Notes under the pieces: model-generated
Databases searched by the model: none
What the model saw: only the letters and a program-made list of their open reading frames with translations
Told to the model about the DNA's origin: nothing
Assembly (NCBI GenBank): GCA_024220525.1
Contig: JAMYWO010000030.1
Location: 86,403 to 150,402 of the forward strand
Length of the DNA: 64,000 bases
Source: Cochliopodium minus
Lineage: Eukaryota; Discosea; Himatismenida; Cochliopodiidae
Direction: 5' to 3'
Shown: one piece after another, positions 56,480-64,000 of the stretch
How the letters are laid out: each line of letters opens with the position of its first letter
How positions within the stretch are numbered: position 1 is the first letter of the stretch
Position numbers and translations under genes: made by a program

Positions 56480-59352
56480 ATGAAGAATGTTGAAGAACAG
56501 CGAAAAATAGAAAATGCTCTGTTGGATTATTTCAAGGAGTCGAAAATGGAAGACATATCGCTATCATATCAACAATATATCAATCAAAACAAAACAAATA
56601 AGAAATCATTGATAAAATTAGTTTTGAATATAAAAAAAGTACTCCTATAATTCATTTATTGATACATCATATCAAACAAATCCAATAACATATCCATCAT
56701 GATAAATTGATATAATTACCTAAATTAATTTATTTGTAAAGATATTAGGGGAAAAGAATGAAAAGGAAGAGGAATGGGATCCCCAAGATGTATTGATTAC
56801 ATCTTCTAGAGATGAATTAGAGAAGAAAATTAACTTTTTCATTCAACAGAAGAAAAATAACGAATTAATTAATATTACTGGAGAAAAGAATGATGGATGT
56901 GCGAGAACAGACATAAATCAAATAGCAAAACAAACACATGTCAAAAAAACAAGTATAGACGATATAAACAACTTTATATTAAGTGCACCTTTATGAATTG
57001 AAAGAAAACAAAATACTATATATTTTAATTATTTTTTTGGCGCAAATAATTAAATAATATCTTAAATTATTAAAAGGGATGTGGAATGACACGGGGCCGT
57101 TAGATAAATCGAACCACGACAATATAATTAAGCAAAAAAAGCCGTTGGTGATAAACTTGGCAGATGGGGTAGAGGAGAGAATAAAAAACCTGGAATCCTA
57201 CTTGCAAATGCCCACTGCGAGACAGATACCATCTGATGTTTATGAGAGAATCAAAGTTTTGGAAGATAAGTTGATAGAATTTGAAAGTAACAACGAAATG
57301 ATAACAACTTTTCAGACATTATATCCTCCCAAACAAAAGAAAAAACCCGCCAAGAGAAAATTTTACGAAGAGGAAATTATCACAGAGAAGCACCGCAAGG
57401 AAAAGAAACCTCCTAAAATCTCCAAAAAGAATAATGAACCTATTGAAATCGAGATAGACATTGAGGATGATTTCTCAATAGAGTTTGGCAGTCCAACCAT
57501 TCCTCAAAAGAGTAACAAAGAAAAAGAAAAAGAAAAAGAAAAAGAAAGGGAAAAAGAAAGGGAAAGGGAAAAAGAGATAGAGAAAGAAAAGAAAAAAGAA
57601 AGATTGATAGAGCGGAATAAGCAAAAGGAGAGGGAAAGGGAGAAAGATAATGTCAAAAAAACACCACCCAAGAGGAAACTCATCAAAGAGAAAGATCGCA
57701 TCAACGAAGAAAGAGAAAGGGAAAAAGAGTTGGGAAGAGAGAGTAACAAAGAAAAAGAAAAAATCAAAATCAAAGAAAAAGGGAGAGAAAGGGAAAGAGG
57801 AGAAAGAGAAAGGGAAAAGGAGAGAGATAACAAAGATATTAATGTCCAAAAAACACCCACCAAAAAAAATCTCATCAAAGAGAAAGACAGAATCAACAAG
57901 TCCGTCAATTCTATGGAAATAGAGCCGAAAGAAAAAGATAGGAAACCTAGAAGTTCTCTTTCCTTTTCTACCTCTTCTTCTTCAAAAACCGAAAAAAGTG
58001 GCAGTAGTGTTGTCACTGTTAAAAAAGAGGGCGTCAGTACGAGGGAGAGAACAACCAAATTGCAAATTCCAATGAAGAAAGAGAGCATCCCCAAAAATGT
58101 TACCAGAGACAAAGACAAAATCTCCTACAGTTTCACTCCCAAATTTAACAATAACAATAACAATACTAACAATACTAACAATACTAACAATACTAACAAT
58201 ACAAATAACGATAACAATTCTAAAAACAACAATACTACTAACAGTACTAACAATACGAAAATTGCTAAAAACAATACCAATAATAACAGTAACAGCAATA
58301 TTGATGTTAAGAGTGTCAAGAAGGAAAAGGATCTTTCCAAAAAACTTAGTGTGGGTCATGATGGGAGGGATACTAGTAGGGATGCTCCCCACAGAAATTC
58401 TTTTGACGGAAAAAACAATGACACCAACAAAAACAGCAACAAAAACCTCTCCAACAGTGACAAAATTAAATCAAAGTTTGAGCTTGATAAAGACAAAAAT
58501 AAAGTCAAAAGCAACAATAACAATTATAACAAAGATAACAACGATAACAAAGATGCAATCAAAACTAAAAACGATTCTTGGAAAAGTGGGGGGATTTTTA
58601 AAGACAAAAACCATAGAAGTTCTTCTAACAAACTTAGTTTCTCTAGTGATGGTATCAAAATGTCCAGTAAAGGCAGTAGCACCAACAAAAACAACAACAG
58701 CAACAACAGCATCCTTTTTAACAGTGACAAAGTTAAATCAAAGTTTGAGCTTGATAAAGAAAAAGATAAAATCAAAATCAAAAGTAACAATTCTTCCACT
58801 AGCAACAGTAACCTTCTTTTAGAAGAAAACAAAGTTGAATCTAGATATGATTTTTACAAAGAAAAGGACAAAAACAAAAGCAGCTTCACTGAAAAAAACA
58901 ACAACAGTGGTAGCAACACCTCCCGAGAAAGTATTTTTCCCAATGAAAACAAGAGTAAATTCAAGTTTGATTTTGACAAAGAAAAATATGGCAAAACCCA
59001 AATCAACTCTTCAAACAACATAACTCTCAGCAACACCTCCCGAGAAAACATCACCATCAACAATCCTGTCAACACTATAAACTCCAATACATTTTTTCCA
59101 GAAAGCAAAAGTGTCGACAAAACATACAGTAACTACTCCAAAAGTAGCGAAATTAACAGTACTCCCATAAACAAACCTGAAACTCAAGTTTCTTCTATCT
59201 TTAAGATCAATGAGAAGGTTACCACAAAAAGTACCGAAAAACCTGTTGGCCAAACCCCAACAAATGATCTCCCTGTCAAACCCAATCCTGCCCCCTTTTT
59301 CAATTTTGCCAAAACTCCTAAATCTGTTGATGTCAAACAAGAAAAGGATTAA
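56480..59352 (+). CDS. MBIP: MBIP-like protein with long disordered tail
   Basis: Three exons: 56480 to about 56638, about 56744-56979, and 57078-59352. The joins are ATAAAAAAA|ATATTAGGG and TTA A|GG ATG. The core matches MBIP (MAP3K12-binding inhibitory protein, a subunit of the ATAC acetyltransferase complex): RDELEKKINFFIQQKKNNEL, then GCARTDINQIAKQTHVKKT, and VEERIKNLESYLQMPTARQI with PSDVYERIKVLEDKLIEFE. The spacing of CARTD, HVK and VEER--N-E--L to DVYERIK-LEDK is as in animals. The remaining about 650 residues are extra: Lys/Glu/Arg-rich tracts with a repeated KKTPPKRKLIKEKDRIN unit, Asn/Thr runs, and three degenerate copies around SDKIKSKFELDKDK. Role in chromatin acetylation is inferred from the family. 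Confidence 0.75.
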
Positions 59353-59470
59353 AAAATTTTTATTTGTAAAATAATTTTTCATTTTGATTATTAATTTGGA
59401 TATCTTAAATTTTCATAAAATTAAAATAAAAAAAAAATTTAAATTTATAAAAAAAAAAATTGATGATATT

Positions 59471-62270
59471 ATGCCTTTCAAAATATTATGTTTTCTGATC
59501 TTTTTCTTCGTATATTTTACAAATTGTCAATGTAAAAATTTTTCTATTTGATTTCAATATTAAATTCCTTTGATATCTGTTTAATTTAAAAGTGGATCCT
59601 TCTGAATCATACTATATCATTGGAAATATTACAGCTGGAGATGATTTGCAGATATTGATAGTTCCAAAAGATGGAAATGGAGATAATTTAACTTGCAATG
59701 AATATGAATATGAATATTTCGATATTTTGATAGTGGGTCCTTCGAATCTCTCAGTGAATGTGAACAACTGCTCATTTAACGATAATTTGCAATTAAACAC
59801 ATATATCACAAATGCTTCGACTGTGTTTAAAGCAGGGCAATATAATATTACAATTGAATATAAACATAGCGGTAAATCTTTAAATTCCTTTCGAAATTGT
59901 ATTCTGAATCTTTAAAAAAATTTCCAATCCAGAAATGAATGGTACAAAGAATTTTAATGTCAGTGCTGGTCCGATCAGTTTGAATTCAAGTAAAAATAAA
60001 AAAAAATGAAAACATAAATATATTTTGCTCATATTTCAATTTAAATTACAAGAATTCATTGGAGATAACTTTACTGCTGGAATAATGATTGGATTGGAAG
60101 TTGAGGGAAAAGATGAGTATGGAAACACTATTGAGCCATGTCCTGATCAAAATCCTTTTATAGGCCAAATCTCTCTCAACACACCCAATATATGTATTGC
60201 GATATACAACTTTACAAACACAGATAACGATACATGTGTCCTGAATTATTATTTCAATTGCACAGATGCCGGTAATTTCTATCTCACTTATGAAAACAAA
60301 CAATACAACAATATCACAATTAATCCTGGTCCATTGAGTTTGATCAATTCCTACTTTGAATCAACGTAACAAATTTTTTTTTTTTTGACATAAAACGGAA
60401 AAAAGTTTACTAAATTATTTTTAAAAATTTATTCAGATCCCTAATTGCAGGAGAAACAAAAACTACCAGACCTCATTTTTTAGATGATTTTCATAACGAG
60501 ATCCCTTGCGAGGAAGTAAAAAATGAAATAAGTTACCAATTATCCCCCAATGAAACATCTATAGGAGGTTTGGATTGCCCTGATTTTTCTTTGAGCATTA
60601 ACAAGTCGGGAAGTTATAACATGTCTGTTTTTTACATGGGGAATCAGAAATTCGTTAATGAATCTGGTTTGACCGTTGCAGCTAATATCATTAGTGCACA
60701 GTCTTCTATTTTCGGCAATGGGACTGTTTCTGCTTCGTCAGGTAATAACTTTTTGATTTTTATTTTATTATTTTTTATTATTATTTTTTTTTTTTTTTTA
60801 TTTTTTATTTTTATATTTTATTTTTATTTTTATATTTTATTTTTTATTTTTTTATTTTACTTTTTTTATTTTCTTTTTATTTAATTTTATTTTATTTTTC
60901 TTTTTTTTTATAAAAATTCATAAATTTGAAATAAAGGAGTGGCCGCAAACTTTTATATTCAACCAAGAGATGCATACAGAAACAATATCGAAGTGCAATG
61001 CAGAGATGACACAAAATGGAACATCTCCATGGTTCTGAAAACAGGAGGAATCATCATTTATCCTTACTTCAAATCTTGCACTTCTAATTATAATTATTTT
61101 TACGAGTACATCCCGAGTGTTGTTGGTAATTATACTTTGCTCATTTCTTTGGATGGTTCTCTCCTTGTAGGTGGGTAAAAAAATTTTTTTTTTTTAAAAA
61201 AAAAACTAATTTTATTTTATTTTTTTTTCATTATTCATCTATTTTTTTTTATTTTTTTTTTATTTTTTCATTTTTTAATTTGATTTTTTTTGAAAATTTA
61301 TTTTCAAAATTTATTTTCCAGAGACAACGAAGTGGAAGTATTTAATACAATTGTTTCACCTTTTACGAGCTATGCAACTGGAAGGTATAATTAAAATTTT
61401 TTTATTTTTTGTTCATTTCTTCTTATTTTTTATTTTTTATTTTCATTTTTTTAAGATTTTTTTTTTTATTTTTATTCTTTCATTTTTTTAATTTTTTTCA
61501 ATTTTTTTTAATTTTTATTTTTTTATTTTTATTTTTTCATTTTTTATTTTTTTTTCATTAACAATTATTTTTTTATTTTTTAATTTTTTTCAATTTTTTT
61601 TTTCATTTATTTTTCAATTTTTTATTAAAAAAACCACAAAGCGACTTCACATCCTCAAATGCAGGAAGGGTGTCAAACTTCTCCATAATTTTGAGCGACA
61701 AATTCACATCACAAATAAAAGGGCTTCTAACAAATTACACAGACTACTTGATTGTATCTTTTTTGAATTGGGAAAGCGGATCTTTATTCTTAGGTTCTCT
61801 TGATTACAACAATGTCACTCTTTACACCACTTCTTATTCTTTGCAACGTTCTGGTCTTTATCGAGTTAACATCTTTTATAATGGCACTGCTATTTCGAAT
61901 TCTGGCAAAAATCTCACCATCTTCCCTGATCAACCTTGTATCTTTTGTTTAAATGAAACAAAAAATTTTTTTTTTTAATTTTATTTTTTTTTTTAAATTT
62001 TTTTATTCAATTTTTTTTAAATTAATTTTTTTATTAAATCTTTTGTTGAATTTTTTTTTAAATCGATTTTTTTTTTTTTTTGATTATTTATAGTTGCTTC
62101 TTATTGTGATGTGACAGTCTTGAACCGAGACAGTTTCGCGGGAGTTCTCAATAATTTTTCCATTCAATGCTTCGATAGATTCGGAAACGACGCTACAATT
62201 TGTTATCCATATAACAATTTCCAAATCAGCATTCCTATGACCAATTACGTTTCAACTCCCACTTTTGTTG
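59471..62270 (+). CDS. Secreted filamin-type Ig repeat protein (incomplete at assembly gap)
   Basis: ATG 59471 opens a signal peptide (MPFKILCFLIFFFVYFTNCQ). At least six filamin-like Ig repeats follow, each on one or two exons. Their hallmark, a hydrophobic strand then D-x-x-x-N, is seen in ILIVPKDGNGDN, GLEVEGKDEYGN, PHFLDDFHNE, FYIQPRDAYRNN, FSIILSDKFTSQ and FSIQCFDRFGND. The ends of the repeats carry GxYxxxxxY (AGQYNITIEY, AGNFYLTYE, SGSYNMSVFY, VGNYTLLIS, SGLYRVNIFY). Paired cysteines and many N-x-S/T sequons fit an extracellular protein. The visible coding part ends at the donor 62270; the downstream intron runs into a single N at 62420, and no continuation is recognisable. A large adhesive or surface protein is likely. 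Confidence 0.72.
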
Positions 62271-62284
62271 GTAATTTTTTTCAA

Positions 62285-62419
62285 TTTTTTTTAAATTAAT
62301 TTTAATTTAATTTTAATTTAATTTAATTTTAATTTAATTTTAATTTAATTTAATTTTAATTTAATTTTAATTTAATTTTAATTTAATTTTAATTTAATTT
62401 TAATTTAATTTTAATTTAA
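62285..62419. repeat. (TTTAATTTTAA)n microsatellite abutting an assembly gap
   Basis: Alternating TTTAA and TTTTAA units fill the filamin-gene intron up to an undetermined base at 62420. The sequence character changes abruptly after the N, so the gap is probably collapsed or misjoined repeat. Confidence 0.8.
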
Positions 62420-62420
62420 N

Positions 62421-62800
62421 ACAAAAAACTAAAAAACTAAAAAATCTAAAAAAAACAAGAAAACAAAAAACAAAAAAAAACAAAAAACAAAAAAAAACAA
62501 AACAACAAAACAACAAAACAAAACAACAAAACAACAAAACAACAAAACAACAAAACAACAAAACAACAAAACAACAATCTAAAAAAAAACCAAACAACAA
62601 TCTAAAAAAAACCAAACAAACTAAAAACTAAAAACTAAAAAACAAAAACAAAAAAACCAAACAACAAAAAACAAAAAAAAACAAAAAAAAACAAAAAAAT
62701 AAAAAACCAAAAAAACAAAAAAGTATTAAAATAAAATAAAATAACAATAAAATGAAAAACAATAAAAAAAATAAGCCAAAAAAACATAAATAAAAAAACC
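62421..62800. repeat. A/C low-complexity tract (AAAC, CAA units)
   Basis: Irregular runs of CAAAA and CAACAAAA almost free of G and T extend from the gap to about 62750, then fade into AT-rich DNA up to 63055. No gene is seen here. Frames on the other strand are Phe/Leu/Val translations of the tract. Confidence 0.8.
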
Positions 62801-63055
62801 AACTTAATAATAAATTAAAAATTCTTTGTCTTTTATGAATTAAAAAATTAAAATACCCTATTGTCTTGTGAAAAATATTGAGATGTAAGTTATTTATTTT
62901 TAGACAAGAACCCATACGTAAAAATAAACTTTTGTTCTTTTTTTAATTTTAGTTTTTTTTTTTTTTTTTTGATTTTTCAAAATTTTTTTTTAATTTTTGT
63001 TGCAAATAAAAAAGGACTAATTAAAATGTTATTTGAAAGCATAAATATTAATTTG

Positions 63056-63590
63056 AAAAAGGCGAATATTTGCTTTATTTGAATACAAATGAAAAGGTGA
63101 AAGAAAAAAAGAGCTAAAAATGTTGATTTGAATGAGGAATTATTATTAAAGGCGAATATTTGCTTTATTTGAAATAAATGAAAAGGTGAAAGAAAAAATA
63201 GCTAAAGATGTTGATTTGAATGAGGATAAATATTATTTTGAAAAGGCGAATATTTGCTTTATTTGAAATAAATGAAAAGGTGAAAGAAAAAATAGCTAAA
63301 AATGTTGATTTGAATGAGGAATTATTATTTTAAAAAAGGCGAATATTTGCTTTATTTGAAATAAATGAAAAGCTGAAAGAAAAAATAGCTAAAGATGTTT
63401 ATTTGAATGAGGAATTATTATTTTAAAAAAGGCGAATATTTGCTTTATTTGAAATAAATGAAAAGGTGAAAGAAAAAATAGCTAAAGATGTTTATTTGAA
63501 TGAGGAAATATTATTTTAAAAAAGGCGAATATTTGCTTTATTTGAAATAAATGAAAAGGTGAAAGAAAAAAGAGCTAAAAATGTTTGTTA
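63056..63590 (+). repeat. Six-copy tandem repeat, about 93-bp unit
   Basis: The core GGCGAATATTTGCTTTATTT begins at 63061, 63151, 63245, 63338, 63431 and 63524, giving periods of 90, 94, 93, 93 and 93 bp. Copies differ by single bases and short indels (GATGTTGAT versus GATGTTTAT, GGTGAAAG versus GCTGAAAG). One frame reads IFALFEINEKVKEKIAKDV in most copies but meets a stop between copies, so it is not one long coding array. The last copy breaks off near 63580. Confidence 0.9.
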
Positions 63591-64000
63591 AAAATCAGAT
63601 TTATTTTTACATCATTCTCAATGCTTTTTGTATCAGATTGTCAAAAATTGAATTTTCATTTTTTTTTTATATTCCAAAAATAAAAAACGAAGATATCTTG
63701 AATCACATTTAATTTTAATTTCAATTTCATTTTTATTTCATTTCTTGATCAAATCAATTTCTTGAACAATTTATTATTTTATCCAACAAAAAAGAGAAAT
63801 GAAATATAAATGAAGCGAAATTGAAGTAACTTTTTCTCTTAGGGAAAGAATATTCTTTTGAATTTTTAAGATCAATAGGAAAATGGAAAAGAATATTTGG
63901 ATATATAAAAAAGAAAGAAAGATATTTATTTATTGAGGAAATTTAGAGTAAAATAATCGTTGATCTTTTGAGATACATTTGTTTTGAAGAAGTATTTTCC
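63591..64000. other. No confident gene
   Basis: AT-rich DNA follows the tandem array. A short exon-like stretch at about 63840-63948, after an AG and ending in TAG (EYSFEFLRSIGKWKRIFGYI), has no linked start, so it is not called. Confidence 0.4.

Noticed and set aside
57504-58118. Leu/Ser/Phe-rich minus-strand frames opposite the MBIP tail
   Set aside because: Mirror translation of AAA/GAA/AGA arrays on the coding strand.
62628-62915. Minus-strand frame in the A/C tract
   Set aside because: Pure low-complexity Phe/Leu/Cys translation next to an assembly gap.

Overview
This window is nuclear DNA from a strongly AT-rich eukaryote, most likely a free-living amoeboid or flagellate protist. The evidence is gene-dense DNA on both strands, many short GT-AG introns (often about 56-60 nt, some up to about 450 nt), the standard genetic code (TAA, TGA and TAG all stop), runs of Asn/Gln and Lys/Glu in coding regions, and a protein repertoire rich in kelch, ankyrin, BTB, RCC1, filamin and Roc-COR-kinase modules. 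An anaeramoebid-like or heterolobosean-like lineage would fit, but the sequence alone does not settle this. I saw no convincing tRNA, rRNA, CRISPR, viral element or complete transposon.

Layout. 1-2637 (-): kelch-PB1-MAP3K-like kinase, cut by the window edge. 2758-4967 (+): ankyrin/double-BTB protein. 5038-7220 (+): CPSF30 with two zinc knuckles and a Gln/Asn/Gly tail. 7332-9795 (-): B-box-like zinc-finger protein. 9986-11122 (+): ASCH protein related to the TRIP4/ASC-1 C-terminus. 11417-14083 (-): F-box fused to a pseudokinase. 14233-14565 (-): small CaaX-ending protein. 14637-15371 (-): ankyrin protein. About 15562-15760: a non-coding stretch that folds into a three-way junction and a second hairpin domain. 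15932-16899 (+): proteasome assembly chaperone PSMG1-like. 17058-25349 (+): giant ROCO kinase. 25444-26688 (+): alpha/beta-hydrolase with a substituted catalytic site. 27059-27960 (+): 2-Cys peroxiredoxin. 28099-28572 (-): unknown. 28810-34544 (-): second ROCO kinase with RCC1 repeats. 34647-36853 (-): secreted FAD oxidoreductase with 6-nt and 3-nt microexons. 36972-40978 (-): RhoGEF. 41139-42606 (-): RAD52. 42874-44043 (+): UBE3D. 44095-45612 (-): PSMD5. 45800-48121 (+): membrane-anchored JmjC protein. 48418-50203 (-): secreted kelch protein. 50432-51565 (-): phosphomannomutase. 51907-56322 (+): NmrA/coiled-coil/acyl-CoA-ligase fusion. 56480-59352 (+): MBIP-like protein with a long disordered tail. 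59471 to the gap at 62420 (+): secreted filamin-repeat protein. 63056-63590: six-copy 93-bp tandem repeat.

Themes. Several genes concern protein quality control (PSMG1, PSMD5, UBE3D, F-box) or signalling (two ROCO kinases, MAP3K-like, RhoGEF). At least four proteins carry a recognisable enzymatic or GTPase fold with key residues replaced: the pseudokinase, the pseudo-Ras domain, the hydrolase and the acyl-CoA-ligase domain. Unusual gene structure is the other theme: start codons on 9-25 nt first exons, microexons down to 3 nt, and one GC-AG intron. Exon joins were worked out by hand from reading frame, splice dinucleotides and domain continuity; no transcript data were available.
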